From NCBI RefSeq assembly GCF_001436415.1, contig NZ_AYZB01000035.1, positions 1-64,000 of the forward strand: a stretch of 64,000 nucleotides of DNA, read 5' to 3'. The notes beneath the pieces were generated by a model that saw only the letters and a program-made list of their open reading frames with translations, was not told where the DNA came from and did no database searches. Shown in pieces: positions 29,645 to 39,150 of this stretch (positions within the stretch are counted from its first letter, which is position 1; every line of letters starts with the position of its first letter). The position numbers and the translations under genes were made by a program. Source of the stretch: Latilactobacillus graminis DSM 20719 (GTDB taxonomy: Bacteria > Bacillota > Bacilli > Lactobacillales > Lactobacillaceae).

Positions 29645-29670
29645 AGTTTGAAAAGTGACCTTTAAAAGCC

Positions 29671-29713
29671 AAAAAAACAGAGTTAAGACCAACGGCTTAA
29701 CTCTGTTTTTTTT
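29671..29713. terminator. Bidirectional terminator after the 2-hydroxyacid dehydrogenase gene
   Basis: AACAGAGTTAAG and CTTAACTCTGTT pair perfectly around an 8-nt loop, with seven As on the left and eight Ts on the right. It ends the minus-strand dehydrogenase gene. Confidence 0.9.
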
Positions 29714-30665
29714 AATACCCTGCTGATAAGTCTACTGAATTGACGGTCAATTCTCCCTTATCCAAATAGCCAGGTAAATTTTGTTCAAAAATTTTAAATA
29801 GTCGTTCATGGATATCAGCAATGTATCCGGAAACGTGTGGCGTGATAATCAAGTTCGGTGTAGTCCATAATGGTGAATCACTGGCTAGTGGTTCATTTTG
29901 GGCAACATCGATTGCCGCGCCTGCTAAATGTTTAGTTTGTAAGTAGTGCATCAAAGCTGCTTCGTCAACTGAAGCACCCCGCCCCAAATTGAAGAAGTAA
30001 GCCCCACGATGAAGTTGCGAGAAAAAGGTGGTGTCAAAGAACCGGTTAGTAACCGATGTTAACGGCATCACATTAACCACGAAGTCTGCTTGTGGCAATA
30101 CTTGCTGATAATCCGTGTCAGTTAGAATCTGATCAAAATTGGCAACGGGTTTTCCGTGACGATTGACGCCAATTGTGTGCATATCCATGACGTGCGCATA
30201 TTTTGCAATCTCTTCACCAATTTGTCCCGTTCCGAAAATCAAGAGTGTGCGATGTTCTAAATTCATTGTCTGTTCACCAATAGCATGATGGTCCCATTGA
30301 TGCGTTGTTTGTGCAGGTAAACTTTGATAAATCCCACGGGTAAAGTATAGTATGTAGCTCAAAGCGGTCTGGGCGATTGGTTTTGCGTGCATACCGCGGG
30401 CATTCGAGACGCGAACGCCCTGTTTTGCCAATGTTGATAATGGTAAATAATCAATACCCGAGCTTGCGGTTTGAATCCACTTTAATTGATTCCCAGGCGT
30501 TGCTAAAATTTGAGGACCAATTTCTTTGTTCCAACCGAACATAATTTCAATTTTGTCTAATTGACTTCTTTTCAAATCTGCATGGTTAATAATGGTTAAC
30601 CCTTGTTTGGTTAGTGCCTTAATATGTTGTTCAGGAATTGATTCTGCTGCTAATATGACTGTCAA
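29712..30665 (-). CDS. D-isomer specific 2-hydroxyacid dehydrogenase family protein
   Basis: A 317-aa NAD(P)-dependent oxidoreductase. The Rossmann motif is LLIFGTGQIGEEIAKYA. Catalytic residues lie in NLGRGASVDEAAL (Arg region), AIDVAQNEPL (Glu) and ITPHVSGY (His). It is closer to the phosphoglycerate/hydroxyacid dehydrogenase-like group (YoaD, GhrA types) than to fermentative D-lactate dehydrogenase, but the substrate is not readable from sequence. Single-gene unit upstream of the recombinase region. Confidence 0.87.
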   Translation of the reverse strand: MTVILAAESIPEQHIKALTKQGLTIINHADLKRSQLDKIEIMFGWNKEIGPQILATPGNQLKWIQTASSGIDYLPLSTLAKQGVRVSNARGMHAKPIAQTALSYILYFTRGIYQSLPAQTTHQWDHHAIGEQTMNLEHRTLLIFGTGQIGEEIAKYAHVMDMHTIGVNRHGKPVANFDQILTDTDYQQVLPQADFVVNVMPLTSVTNRFFDTTFFSQLHRGAYFFNLGRGASVDEAALMHYLQTKHLAGAAIDVAQNEPLASDSPLWTTPNLIITPHVSGYIADIHERLFKIFEQNLPGYLDKGELTVNSVDLSAGY

Positions 30666-30765
30666 GTCGATCCCTCACCTTATTATTGAAGTAATCTTAA
30701 TTATAATGGATTTTGAGCAAATAAAAAAGCAATTCCGAATATAGCGGGGGAATTGTCTTTTATTT

Positions 30766-31914
30766 TTACTTTGCGATTTTTTCAGTACGTGGCCATACAG
30801 GACGTCCCCAATATTGAAATAAATCGGTTTGAATTCGACCGTTGTAGAGTTTCCGTCGCTTCGTTGCACGTTGACCGTAAGATTCTTGGAATTGTAAGTC
30901 ACTCGTTAAAATGTATTTACTCCAAGTCTTCAATGGGCGATAAGTATTGCCCATTTCCTGGTACAATGCTCGTGCTTGAGTTTGATCGCTCAGCCGTTTA
31001 CCATATGGTGGATTAGCAATAATCACCCCATTAGTTAAATCAGTTTTGAAGTCTTTAACAGCTAATTGTTTAAATTCAATATCGTGCAAGACGCCAGCTT
31101 CGTTAGCGTTTAAACGGGCAATATCAATCATATTTTGATCGATATCATAACCGAAAATTTCAAGGGGGGTCTCTTTTTCTTGGCCTTTAGCCTCAGCCTT
31201 GGCATCAGCTAAGATAGTAGCATCGATCCACTCAAAATTTTCAAAGGCAAACTTACGGTGTAATCCAGGTGCGATATTATGTCCGATTAAGGCAGCTTCG
31301 ATTGCAATCGTTCCCGAACCAGTTGTTGGATCAACAAATGGCATGTCCGATTGCCAATGGCTTAGTAGAATAAGTGAAGCCGCAAAGTTTTCCTTTAATG
31401 GCGCTTCCCCTTTTTCAAGCCGATAACCCCGTTTGAATAGACTGGGGCCAGTGGTATCTAAGCTAATCGTCACCATGTCTTTTAAGATACTGACTTCTAA
31501 TGGATAAACCGAACCAGTTTCAGCTAGCCGTGTTCGGCGGTGATAAACGGTGCTTAACTTATCAACAATTGCTTTTTTAGTGATAGCTTGGACGTCTGGT
31601 TCACTATGCAGCGTTGAGCGGACCGAACGCCCAGCAACTGGAAAAGCGGCATCTAATGGTAAGAATTCGTCCCACGGTAAAGCCTTAACCTGTTCAAAAA
31701 GGTCGTCGAAGGTTTTGGCTTCAAATTGGCCAATCACAATTTTCACTCGATCAGCACTGCGTAACCAAAGATTGGCTTTGGCAATATCTGCCGCATCACC
31801 TTCGAAATACACCCGGCCATTGTCTGAACGTGTTTCATAACCAAGATGTTGTAATTCTTTGGCCGTAATGGATTCAATTCCACTTGCCATTGTGGCATAT
31901 AGTTGGTAAGTCAT
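30766..31914 (-). CDS. 23S rRNA (guanine-N2) methyltransferase, RlmL/YpsC type
   Basis: A 382-aa S-adenosylmethionine-dependent RNA methyltransferase. The N-terminal ferredoxin-like plus THUMP region spans residues 1-160. The methyltransferase domain has DPTTGSGTIAIEAALIG as motif I and the catalytic IIANPPYGKRL (NPPY), typical of N2-guanine methylation. The position next to rnpB, gpsB and ypsA matches ypsC of Bacillus. It methylates 23S rRNA by family knowledge (m2G2445 in the E. coli RlmL N-terminal half). Confidence 0.9.
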   Translation of the reverse strand: MTYQLYATMASGIESITAKELQHLGYETRSDNGRVYFEGDAADIAKANLWLRSADRVKIVIGQFEAKTFDDLFEQVKALPWDEFLPLDAAFPVAGRSVRSTLHSEPDVQAITKKAIVDKLSTVYHRRTRLAETGSVYPLEVSILKDMVTISLDTTGPSLFKRGYRLEKGEAPLKENFAASLILLSHWQSDMPFVDPTTGSGTIAIEAALIGHNIAPGLHRKFAFENFEWIDATILADAKAEAKGQEKETPLEIFGYDIDQNMIDIARLNANEAGVLHDIEFKQLAVKDFKTDLTNGVIIANPPYGKRLSDQTQARALYQEMGNTYRPLKTWSKYILTSDLQFQESYGQRATKRRKLYNGRIQTDLFQYWGRPVWPRTEKIAK

Positions 31915-31951
31915 GTTTTTAAAGATCCCCTTAGGAAATTATATTTTAAAT

Positions 31952-31979
31952 AAAAAGAGCTTGGGCAAAAAGCCCAAGC
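31952..31979 (-). terminator. rnpB terminator
   Basis: On the minus strand GCTTGGGC and GCCCAAGC pair around a 5-nt loop, followed by TCTTTTTATTT, directly after the RNase P RNA. Confidence 0.9.
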
Positions 31980-31984
31980 CACCT

Positions 31985-32363
31985 GATTGTAAACCTCTAT
32001 AGGCCATGTTTTGTTCCAGAACTTTCCCAGGAAGAAAGCTCCTTCAGTAATCATCTATCTGTTCTTACGAACTCTCATTTTTAGTTCATTTCCATAAATG
32101 AGACGCCCCTACCAAAGTTTGGGTTACTCGCTCGCGGGGTTTACCTCGTTCCACCGCCTCAGTTTCCAAAGACGCTCCGTCACTGTGGCACTATTTAAGG
32201 ATATTCACGCATGACCGAAGTTTTAGCGCTTTTTCCGCCGTTACCATTAAGGTACCCTGGCTTATTGGGCCAGGCACGAACACTACAAGCATCTCAGCTT
32301 GTGCGGGCATGGACCTTCCTCAGCCTACTAATTGTAGACCGCGATTACTCAAGATTTACAAAT
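31985..32363 (-). ncRNA. rnpB: RNase P RNA, Bacillus (B) type
   Basis: The catalytic RNA of RNase P, which matures tRNA 5' ends. On the minus strand the conserved blocks appear in order: GAGTAATCGC, GAGGAAGGTCCATGC (CR I), GTAGTGTTCGTGCC, AGTGCCACAGTGACGGAGCG, TGGAACGAGGTAAACCCCGC, GCGAGTAACCCAAACTTTGG, AGATAGATGATTAC and GGAACAAAACATGGCC. The outer P1 helix pairs TGTAAATC-T with AGGTTTACA. Ends are set by comparison with the B. subtilis RNA and may be off by a few bases. The location between the YpsC-like methyltransferase gene and gpsB is typical of Firmicutes. Confidence 0.95.
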
Positions 32364-32381
32364 ATTAAATCAATGTCTATA

Positions 32382-32410
32382 AGTATATCATAAGATTAAA
32401 GATTTGTCTC
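32382..32410 (-). promoter_or_regulatory. Possible rnpB promoter
   Basis: On the minus strand GAGACA (32410-32405), a 17-bp spacer and TATACT (32387-32382) overlap the end of gpsB and lie about 20 bp before the mature 5' end of rnpB. The -35 match is only 4 of 6, and the expected start would be some 10 nt upstream of the mature end. Confidence 0.45.
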
Positions 32411-32788
32411 ATTATATTGTGACTGGTTTTGTACTCTTGTTTGTGGCGCTGAATTTTGTTCACTCAACTTAGCCCCAAAAACATGACGTTCAAGATTTGA
32501 CAGACGTTTTAAAATATCATAGTTCGTTGCGGCCGAAGCTTGTTGTGGTGTGCTTTCTTTGACGTTATCGGCAGCACTTAATTGACGATTTAATTCATCG
32601 ACTTTATTAAATAAACGTGTATTTTCAGCCGTTAATCGATCGATTGTTTCCTGATAGGTCTGATAGTCTTTAATGACTAAATCAAGATAACCATCAACTT
32701 CTTCGGGTTCATAACCGCGGATTTTCGTTTTAAATTCTTTTTTTAATATATCAGTTGGGTTTAGTTCAATTTCAATTTGATCGTCCAT
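32396..32788 (-). CDS. gpsB: Cell division protein GpsB
   Basis: GpsB is a DivIVA-like membrane-binding coiled-coil adaptor linking division and peripheral peptidoglycan synthesis by docking PBPs. The 130-aa protein has the conserved N-terminal domain LNPTDILKKEFKTKIRGYEP and EEVDGYLDLVIKDY, a coiled coil at residues 40-70, a low-complexity Gln/Ser/Ala linker, and the small C-terminal trimerisation helix LKRLSNLERHVFG. The pbp1A gene a few genes away encodes a probable partner. Confidence 0.95.
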   Translation of the reverse strand: MDDQIEIELNPTDILKKEFKTKIRGYEPEEVDGYLDLVIKDYQTYQETIDRLTAENTRLFNKVDELNRQLSAADNVKESTPQQASAATNYDILKRLSNLERHVFGAKLSEQNSAPQTRVQNQSQYNETNL

Positions 32789-32849
32789 TTTGACACCTCA
32801 TTTAGAATAAATGTACTATAATTCTCATTATAGCAAAGTTATATAAGAA

Positions 32850-33410
32850 TTAAAACTTTTGCTCGTCTAATTCTGCCAACTCGGTTGCTAGGTCCTGTAA
32901 TTCAAAAAAATCAACTAGATTAATAGGATAAGCTTGCGTTTCTTGATATTGTTGCGCTGCATGATAGTCATATTCCGGTTTACCAGTTGCGTCACGATCA
33001 TAGTATAATAGCTGACCATCCGTATGCTTTAGCATAAACTGTTGATATTGGCGTAGTTGTTGTGGACCAGCGTAAGGTGCATTAGTTACAGGTTGGCAAA
33101 AATCGACAGTTGCTTTTAACTGGCTTAATTGGGCTTGGTTATGCGCGTTCCATTGCTGACCAAAATCGTTAAATGGCAACATCATGGCTAGTTTTAAATC
33201 TGGATAAATAGCTTTTAATTCGGTCGCCACCTGGAGGCTCCACTGCTCGATTCCCATTTGGCCACCAGTAATCAGCCATTCCAGTCCATCATCTAGATAT
33301 TGCGTTAACTGTTTTTTTAATGAATATTTAATTACTTTCAATTTCACATCGGTATCGCCAAAAATACCGAGCTCATAGCTTCGATAGCCGCTTACCCATA
33401 GTCGTTTCAA
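32850..33410 (-). CDS. ypsA: YpsA/DUF1273 family SLOG-fold protein
   Basis: A protein of about 186 aa in the SLOG/Rossmann superfamily linked in Firmicutes to cell division; its ligand is unknown. The N-terminus LWVSGYRSYELGIFG and ITGGQMGIEQWSLQVA match YpsA, with the glycine-rich GGQMG as the putative nucleotide site. I place the start at TTG 33410: GGGAGGG lies 8 nt upstream and the protein then begins KRLWVSGYRSYELG, like B. subtilis YpsA (MKVLAITGYKPFELG). An ATG at 33437 would add nine unconserved residues. Confidence 0.88.
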   Translation of the reverse strand: MKRLWVSGYRSYELGIFGDTDVKLKVIKYSLKKQLTQYLDDGLEWLITGGQMGIEQWSLQVATELKAIYPDLKLAMMLPFNDFGQQWNAHNQAQLSQLKATVDFCQPVTNAPYAGPQQLRQYQQFMLKHTDGQLLYYDRDATGKPEYDYHAAQQYQETQAYPINLVDFFELQDLATELAELDEQKF

Positions 33411-33483
33411 GTCTGGTCCCTCCCAAATGATTTTCAATTAAACTAAAGATTGCTATAATAGTAGGACAGGAGTGTGATTTTCA

Positions 33484-34116
33484 ATGGTCTTTCATTATCC
33501 TAACGGACAGCCCTACTCAAATAATGAGACAAAATCAACTAAAAATCAAGCGCAGCAACTAAAAGCAACTACTTTATTTGGTAATCGCGGGATGACGTTA
33601 GAAGAAGAACTTAATCATAGCAACCAATATTACCGTTTGCATGAAACTGCTGTAATATATAAAAAGCCAACGCCGATTCAAATTGTGAAAGTCGATTATC
33701 CAGCTCGCAGTCAAGCGGTCATTAAGGAAGCCTATTTTAAGCAGGCCTCTACTACTGATTATAATGGCGTTTATCAGAGACGCTATCTTGATTTTGAAGC
33801 TAAGGAGACGAAAAATAAAACGGCCTTCCCTTTTCGTAACTTTCATCAACATCAGATTGAACATTTCAGAGCTTGCCTGCATCAAGGCGGGATTTGTTTT
33901 GTCATTATGAAATTTGTGCCATTACAGCGGCTTTTTTTGTACCCTGCAACGAGGTTGATCAGCCGCTGGGATGCTCAAGTTAACGGAGCACGGAAATCCA
34001 TTCCTCTCAGTGATGTGATTGAAAACGGATTTGAAATTAAGTATCAACTTAATCCAATTATCCCCTACTTAGATGCCGTTGATCTGCTATTAATGCAACA
34101 AAACAAAGGAGTTTAA
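33484..34116 (+). CDS. recU: Holliday junction resolvase RecU
   Basis: RecU cleaves four-way DNA junctions during recombinational repair and chromosome segregation. The 210-aa protein shows the family N-terminus FHYPNGQPY, NRGMTLEEELNHSNQYY, the nuclease core with KPTPIQIVKVDYP, DYNGVYQRRYLDFEAKETKNK (D..E-x-K active site) and FPFRNFHQHQIEH. It is divergent from ypsA and 6 bases upstream of pbp1A, the conserved recU-ponA pair. Confidence 0.95.
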   Translation: MVFHYPNGQPYSNNETKSTKNQAQQLKATTLFGNRGMTLEEELNHSNQYYRLHETAVIYKKPTPIQIVKVDYPARSQAVIKEAYFKQASTTDYNGVYQRRYLDFEAKETKNKTAFPFRNFHQHQIEHFRACLHQGGICFVIMKFVPLQRLFLYPATRLISRWDAQVNGARKSIPLSDVIENGFEIKYQLNPIIPYLDAVDLLLMQQNKGV

Positions 34117-34122
34117 TGAATA

Positions 34123-36399
34123 ATGTCCGATAATCGAAATACAAGTAATTCGCGGGTTGCACGTCATAAAGTTACAGCTAAACCCATTAGCAAGAAGCAT
34201 CAACCGGTATTTTTAAGATTTTTAAAGTGGTTATTGTTATTAATGGTTGTCTTTTTGGTTGCTGGAATTGGGGTATTTGCTTATTATGCTAAAGACACGC
34301 CTCAATTATCGCAAGGTGATTTACAAAGCCCGAATGCAACAATTTTATATGACGATAAAGGAAAACCCTTTAAAACAATTGGTGGTGAAAGTCGGACATA
34401 TGTCAAAAGCAATCAGATCCCCCAAACTTTAAAAGATGCAGTTGTGTCAATTGAAGATCGCCGTTTCTACAAAGAAAAGTTCGGGATTGATCCGATTCGG
34501 ATTGCTTCGGCGGCCGTTGCTAATGTAACTGGTAGATCCCCACTGGGTTTACAAGGTGGGAGTACCTTAACGCAACAATTAATTAAACTATCGAAATTTT
34601 CAACTAAAACTAGTGACCAAACATTCAAACGAAAAGCGCAAGAAGCGTGGCTTGCAGTTCAAGTCGAACGACAATATTCAAAAGATCAGATTTTAGAATA
34701 TTACATGAATAAAGTGTATCTGAATAATGGAGTCAACGGAATGGGAACAGCCGCTAAATATTATTTTGGCAAATCATTGAAAACATTGGATTTACCACAA
34801 CTTGCGTTAATTGCCGGAATGCCACAATCACCCAGTAATTATGATCCCTATCGGCACCCTGATTTAGCCAAAAAACGGCGCGACTTAGTTCTTGATGCCC
34901 TCTTACGGAATAATAAAATTTCCGCGACTGAAGCGACTGAAGCTAAACAAGTGCCAATCAATACTGGCTTAGTTAATCAACAAGCCGTTGCTAATAATTC
35001 AACTGATTCCAAAGCAACGGATGCCTATGTTAAAGAGGTCCTCGCCGATTTAAAGCAAAAAGGCTATGATCCATATACGAGCGGTTTAAAAGTGTACACT
35101 AATATTAATATGGATGCGCAACGTAAGTTATATAATATAGTAAATAATGATCCCAGCATTCCATTTCCAGACGATCAGTTACAAACAGCAGTTTCAATTA
35201 CTGACCCTAATAACGGGCATATCGTGGCTATGATCGGCGGTCGTAAAACAGGCGCCGTTCAGCTGGGTTATAATCGGGCCGTTCAATCTGGTCGAAGCAA
35301 TGGTTCTTCGATGAAACCATTGATGGATTACGGGCCCGCTATTGAATATTTAGACTATTCAACTGCTCATAAACTGCAAGATGTTCCTTATACGTATCCG
35401 GGGACTAATATTCAATTGCATGATTTTGATGGGCGTTACCTCGGGACCATTACGGCCCGCAATGCGCTTGCAAACTCTCGTAATGTCCCTGCAATTGAAC
35501 TATTAGAAGCAGTAGGCATGACTAAAGCTCGTGAATTTGTCAAAGGTCTAGGGATTACCGTTCCCGATGATGCAGGTCTGTCCTATGGGATTGGTGGAAA
35601 TGTCTCCACTGTTGATGAAGCTGCTGCGTATGGTGCATTTGCCAACGGTGGTACTTATTATGCGCCGACGTATATTCACAAAATTGAAACAACCGATGGG
35701 ATTACGCATAGCTACGATACCGATGGGACTCAAGCAATGAAGAGTTCCACTGCTTATATGGTGACTGATATGTTGAAAGATGTTATTCGCAATGGCTCGG
35801 GGACACTGGCACAAATTCCAGGACTCCATCAAGCCGCAAAAACTGGGACTACCGATTATTCAAGTGAAGAAATCGCAAAATCTGGTTTAGATGCTTCGCT
35901 AGCTAAGGATAGTTGGTTTGCCGGTTATACTAAAAACTACTCAATCACTGTTTGGACTGGTTATGATGAGCCATTGAAAAACGGTTTAACCATGGCTGAA
36001 CGTAACGTAGCCGCTTATATCTATAAAGCAATGATGCTCTATCTTGCCCAAAACAGTACGAATTCCAATTGGGTAATGCCAAGTAATGTGGTTGCTAAGA
36101 ATGTTGCTGGCGTTCGTGAACTCTATATTAAAGGAACAACAACAATTCCTAGTTACTCAGGTCGCTTATCTTCAAGTAGTAGCGTCCTCTACTCTAGTTC
36201 AGAAACGCCAGTGAGTTCAAGTAGCGAAGTTTCTGATGCAAGCAGTAGTGTTGTTGAAACACCTAGTGAATCTTCAAGTGTACCGGAAACATCATCAAGT
36301 ACCCCGGTCGAAAGTTCGCAGTCTCAATCTGAATCATCTTCTGTGGCACCGCCAACACCTAATTCTGGTACAGGGAATACAGAAGCCACCACCCCTTAG
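34123..36399 (+). CDS. pbp1A: Class A penicillin-binding protein 1A
   Basis: A bifunctional peptidoglycan glycosyltransferase/transpeptidase of 758 aa. A basic cytoplasmic tail and one transmembrane helix (about 28-52) come first. The GT51 domain has IEDRRFYKEKFGID near residue 110 and LQGGSTLTQQLIKLSKF. The transpeptidase domain has GSSMKPLM (SxxK, near 396), ANSRN (SxN) and AAKTGTTDYS (KTG, near 572). The last ~80 residues form a Ser/Glu/Pro-rich tail with repeated SSS runs, low complexity and probably wall-spanning or disordered. Coupled to recU. Confidence 0.95.
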   Translation: MSDNRNTSNSRVARHKVTAKPISKKHQPVFLRFLKWLLLLMVVFLVAGIGVFAYYAKDTPQLSQGDLQSPNATILYDDKGKPFKTIGGESRTYVKSNQIPQTLKDAVVSIEDRRFYKEKFGIDPIRIASAAVANVTGRSPLGLQGGSTLTQQLIKLSKFSTKTSDQTFKRKAQEAWLAVQVERQYSKDQILEYYMNKVYLNNGVNGMGTAAKYYFGKSLKTLDLPQLALIAGMPQSPSNYDPYRHPDLAKKRRDLVLDALLRNNKISATEATEAKQVPINTGLVNQQAVANNSTDSKATDAYVKEVLADLKQKGYDPYTSGLKVYTNINMDAQRKLYNIVNNDPSIPFPDDQLQTAVSITDPNNGHIVAMIGGRKTGAVQLGYNRAVQSGRSNGSSMKPLMDYGPAIEYLDYSTAHKLQDVPYTYPGTNIQLHDFDGRYLGTITARNALANSRNVPAIELLEAVGMTKAREFVKGLGITVPDDAGLSYGIGGNVSTVDEAAAYGAFANGGTYYAPTYIHKIETTDGITHSYDTDGTQAMKSSTAYMVTDMLKDVIRNGSGTLAQIPGLHQAAKTGTTDYSSEEIAKSGLDASLAKDSWFAGYTKNYSITVWTGYDEPLKNGLTMAERNVAAYIYKAMMLYLAQNSTNSNWVMPSNVVAKNVAGVRELYIKGTTTIPSYSGRLSSSSSVLYSSSETPVSSSSEVSDASSSVVETPSESSSVPETSSSTPVESSQSQSESSSVAPPTPNSGTGNTEATTP

Positions 36400-36404
36400 A
36401 ACAC

Positions 36405-36454
36405 TTAAAGAGCCATTCAACACAACGTTTAACGTTAGTTGAATGGCTCTTTAA
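36405..36454. terminator. Bidirectional terminator between pbp1A and nth
   Basis: TTAAAGAGCCATTCAAC and GTTGAATGGCTCTTTAA form a 17-bp perfect stem around a 16-nt loop. The right arm includes the first base positions of the nth stop codon, so the convergent genes share it. Confidence 0.88.
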
Positions 36455-37101
36455 GTATTCTTTATAAGGCGCTTTTGGCCACTTTTACAGATAGTGAGTA
36501 ATGGACATTCGGTACAGTGTGGGTTACGTGCTGTACAGACTTGGCGGCCAAAGCTGATTAAGGTATGATGGGCTTGAATCCACGTTTTTTGAGGTAATTT
36601 GGTTTGAAAGTCGATTTCAATTTGGGTGACTGAAGCATCTACTTGACTAATATTGAGCCGTTTAGCAATCCGTGTTACGTGAGTATCAACAGCAAATGAC
36701 GGGATATGAAAGGCATCGCCTAAAACCACATTGGCAGTCTTTCGGCCAACCCCTGCAAGTTGCTCTAATTCAAAGTGAGTGTGCGGCATTTGACCACCAA
36801 ATTTGTCGATTAATTGCTGACAGCAAGTTTTGATATATTGAGCTTTGTGGTGATAGAGTCCAATTGAGTGAATATCCGCTTCAATTGCAGTTATATCGGC
36901 ATTGGCAAAACTATTTGGGGTCGGAAAATCGGCAAATAGTTGTGGTGTGACTTTATTGACTGAAATATCTGTCGCTTGGGCACTGAGCATGACCGCAATT
37001 AATAATTGAAATGGTGATTTAGCAATCAGGGCACCTTTCGCATCAGGAAGCAGCACATATAATTGTTGCATCGCCCATTGGGTTTTCGCTTTTGATAACA
37101 T
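36451..37101 (-). CDS. nth: Endonuclease III
   Basis: A DNA glycosylase/AP lyase removing oxidised pyrimidines. The 216-aa protein has the helix-hairpin-helix ELEQLAGVGRKTANVVLG with catalytic Lys, the catalytic Asp in FAVDTHVTRI, and the [4Fe-4S] cluster pattern C-x6-C-x2-C-x5-C in CTARNPHCTECPLLTIC. It lies 15 bases after dnaD, as in Bacillus. Confidence 0.96.
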   Translation of the reverse strand: MLSKAKTQWAMQQLYVLLPDAKGALIAKSPFQLLIAVMLSAQATDISVNKVTPQLFADFPTPNSFANADITAIEADIHSIGLYHHKAQYIKTCCQQLIDKFGGQMPHTHFELEQLAGVGRKTANVVLGDAFHIPSFAVDTHVTRIAKRLNISQVDASVTQIEIDFQTKLPQKTWIQAHHTLISFGRQVCTARNPHCTECPLLTICKSGQKRLIKNT

Positions 37102-37116
37102 TTAAATAGCTCCTAA

Positions 37117-37740
37117 CTAACGTCTTGGATGGTTTTTTTGGTAAGCTTGCAAAGACGTCTTATCAGTAATATCTTGTTTTTGCCAGTTGAGTAAAATTTT
37201 ATCAACATATTTTAAAGAATAAACTTGATTCAAAATAGCTTCTCGAACAGCTAATTGAATTAATTCAGGTTGATAGTGATCTAAATCTAACCAATTGGCG
37301 ACAATTTCGGATTCAAGTGGCGATAAGGGGCGACCCAATGCTTGTTCTACTAAGTTAAAAACAGTGCTCCGTTGATGCGAATCCATGGATTGCTGATTAA
37401 GTTGCGTATCTTGGACAGCCAAAATACTTAATTTCGTTAAAGCTGGTGTTAAATCATAATGATCCTCTGCTTGTCCCGTGTCATTTACAGTTGATTTGAG
37501 CGTAATTAATTTTTTTTGTAATAACTGATGAATCAAGTTATAAATCTGTTTCGGCGCAATTCCCATGCGATCACCAATCACTGCTAAATCCGGAAAATCG
37601 TCATTTTGGCTGGCAAAATCACTGAGTTGCAAATAAACGACCAATTCTTCAGAAGACATCTTAAGTGCTTGATAATGTTGCAGTAGCAGTCGAGATACAC
37701 TTAATTGACCACCTTGCAAAAACGCGGTGAGTTCCTTCAT
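37117..37740 (-). CDS. dnaD: DNA replication protein DnaD
   Basis: DnaD helps remodel DNA and load the replicative helicase at oriC and restart sites in low-GC Gram-positives. The 207-aa protein has the N-terminal winged-helix domain (residues 15-100) and the C-terminal DnaD/DnaB2 domain with PLSPLESEIVANWL and the YVDKILLNWQKQDI (YxxxIxxxW) motif. It lies between asnS and nth on the same strand. Confidence 0.93.
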   Translation of the reverse strand: MKELTAFLQGGQLSVSRLLLQHYQALKMSSEELVVYLQLSDFASQNDDFPDLAVIGDRMGIAPKQIYNLIHQLLQKKLITLKSTVNDTGQAEDHYDLTPALTKLSILAVQDTQLNQQSMDSHQRSTVFNLVEQALGRPLSPLESEIVANWLDLDHYQPELIQLAVREAILNQVYSLKYVDKILLNWQKQDITDKTSLQAYQKNHPRR

Positions 37741-37800
37741 ATTCTAGCCTTCTTTTCTAAAAATATTTTATGATTTTATTGTAACCAATTTAGTAATAAT

Positions 37801-37847
37801 AAAAAAAGAGCCCCCTTCTTATGTAATCAGGAGCGGGCTCTTTTTTT
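37801..37847 (-). terminator. Terminator after asnS
   Basis: On the minus strand AAAAAAAGAGCCC and GGGCTCTTTTTTT pair around a 21-nt loop. It separates asnS from dnaD. Confidence 0.87.
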
Positions 37848-37851
37848 ATTA

Positions 37852-39150
37852 TTACGGTTTAATCCGGTTAATCATTCGTGGGAATGGAATTGCTTCCCGA
37901 AGATGATCGATACCGCAGATCCAAGTGATTGCCCGTTCGAGACCTAAACCAAACCCGGAATGTGGTACGGAACCATAACGACGTAGGTCGAGATACCATT
38001 GATATTCCTCAAGGTCTAAGCCCATCTTTTGGATTTCAGCTTCTAACTTAGCAAAGTTAGTTTCACGTTCACTGCCACCAATAATTTCGCCGTAGCCTTC
38101 TGGAGCTAGTAGGTCAGCACATAAATAAACATCATCACGGGTAGGATGTGATTTCATATAAAATGGCTTAATTGCTTTAGGATAATTTAAAATAAAAACG
38201 GGTTGTTCGAATTGGTCGGACAAGTAGGTTTCGTCGGGGGCACCAAAATCATCGCCCCATTTGATATCAAAATCAGCTGCTTGTAACATTTCAACAGCCT
38301 TATCGTATGAAATTCGTGGATAAGGTGTTGTTGTGTATTTCTTCAATTGATCGATGTCTCGATCTAACAGTTTTAATTCATAGGCACAATGATCAATCAC
38401 GTTTTGTACAAGATAAGCAATATACTTTTCTTGTACTACAAGACTTTCTTCCTGAGTTGTGAATGCCATTTCCGGTTCAATCATCCAGAATTCCGTTAAA
38501 TGCCGCCGAGTCTTCGATTTTTCAGCACGGAAAACTGGGCCGAAGGTGAAGACTTTACCAAAAGCCATTGCACCAGCTTCAGCATATAATTGACCGCTTT
38601 GTGTTAAGTAAGCATCACTATCGAAATATTCGATATGGAATAACTCGGTCGTCCCTTCAGGTGCACTACCAGTCAAAATTGGTGGGTCCATCTTGATGAA
38701 ACCTTCTTGATTAAAGAATTCATAAGAAGCGCGAATAATCTCATTTCGGATCTTCATAATTGCAAATGGCCGCTTTGAACGTAACCATAAGTGACGATGA
38801 TCTAATAAAAATTCAATACCGTGTTCCTTTGGTGTGATTGGATAATCACCACTGTCTCCGATTAATTCGATGGCTGAAATTTCAATTTCATAACCAAAGT
38901 GAGAACGTGTATCTTCATGAATCACACCAGTCACCCACATGCTTGCTTCTTGTTTTACATCTTTAGCCAATTGGAAAACAGCTTCGCTGACTTGGCTTTT
39001 AACAACTACTCCCTGGAAAAAGGCAGTCCCATCGCGTAATTGGAGGAATGAAATTTTTCCACTGGAACGTTTATCGGTTAACCAAACGCCGATTTTAACT
39101 TCTTCATCGACATGGTCTTTTGCATCGATAATATTGATTTTTTTAACCAT
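37852..39150 (-). CDS. asnS: Asparaginyl-tRNA synthetase
   Basis: A class IIb synthetase charging tRNA-Asn. The 432-aa protein has the OB-fold anticodon-binding domain (residues 1-105, [23 protein letters not shown]), motif 2 [21 protein letters not shown] and motif 3 [16 protein letters not shown] 39150 is chosen: AAGGAGACAG precedes it and the product has the normal length; an ATG at 39195 would add 15 unconserved residues. No T-box leader is seen in the short upstream gap. Confidence 0.95.
   Translation of the reverse strand: MVKKINIIDAKDHVDEEVKIGVWLTDKRSSGKISFLQLRDGTAFFQGVVVKSQVSEAVFQLAKDVKQEASMWVTGVIHEDTRSHFGYEIEISAIELIGDSGDYPITPKEHGIEFLLDHRHLWLRSKRPFAIMKIRNEIIRASYEFFNQEGFIKMDPPILTGSAPEGTTELFHIEYFDSDAYLTQSGQLYAEAGAMAFGKVFTFGPVFRAEKSKTRRHLTEFWMIEPEMAFTTQEESLVVQEKYIAYLVQNVIDHCAYELKLLDRDIDQLKKYTTTPYPRISYDKAVEMLQAADFDIKWGDDFGAPDETYLSDQFEQPVFILNYPKAIKPFYMKSHPTRDDVYLCADLLAPEGYGEIIGGSERETNFAKLEAEIQKMGLDLEEYQWYLDLRRYGSVPHSGFGLGLERAITWICGIDHLREAIPFPRMINRIKP

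Noticed and set aside
30675-30902. 75-codon minus-strand open frame overlapping the end of the rRNA methyltransferase gene
   Set aside because: It is in another frame of the methyltransferase C-terminus, without a conserved motif or start signal.
32211-32393. 60-codon plus-strand open frame
   Set aside because: It lies wholly inside the antisense of the RNase P RNA gene and has no ribosome site.
36160-36399. Repeated Ser codons that could look like a tandem DNA repeat
   Set aside because: They encode the low-complexity Ser/Glu/Pro tail of pbp1A; the DNA copies are irregular.
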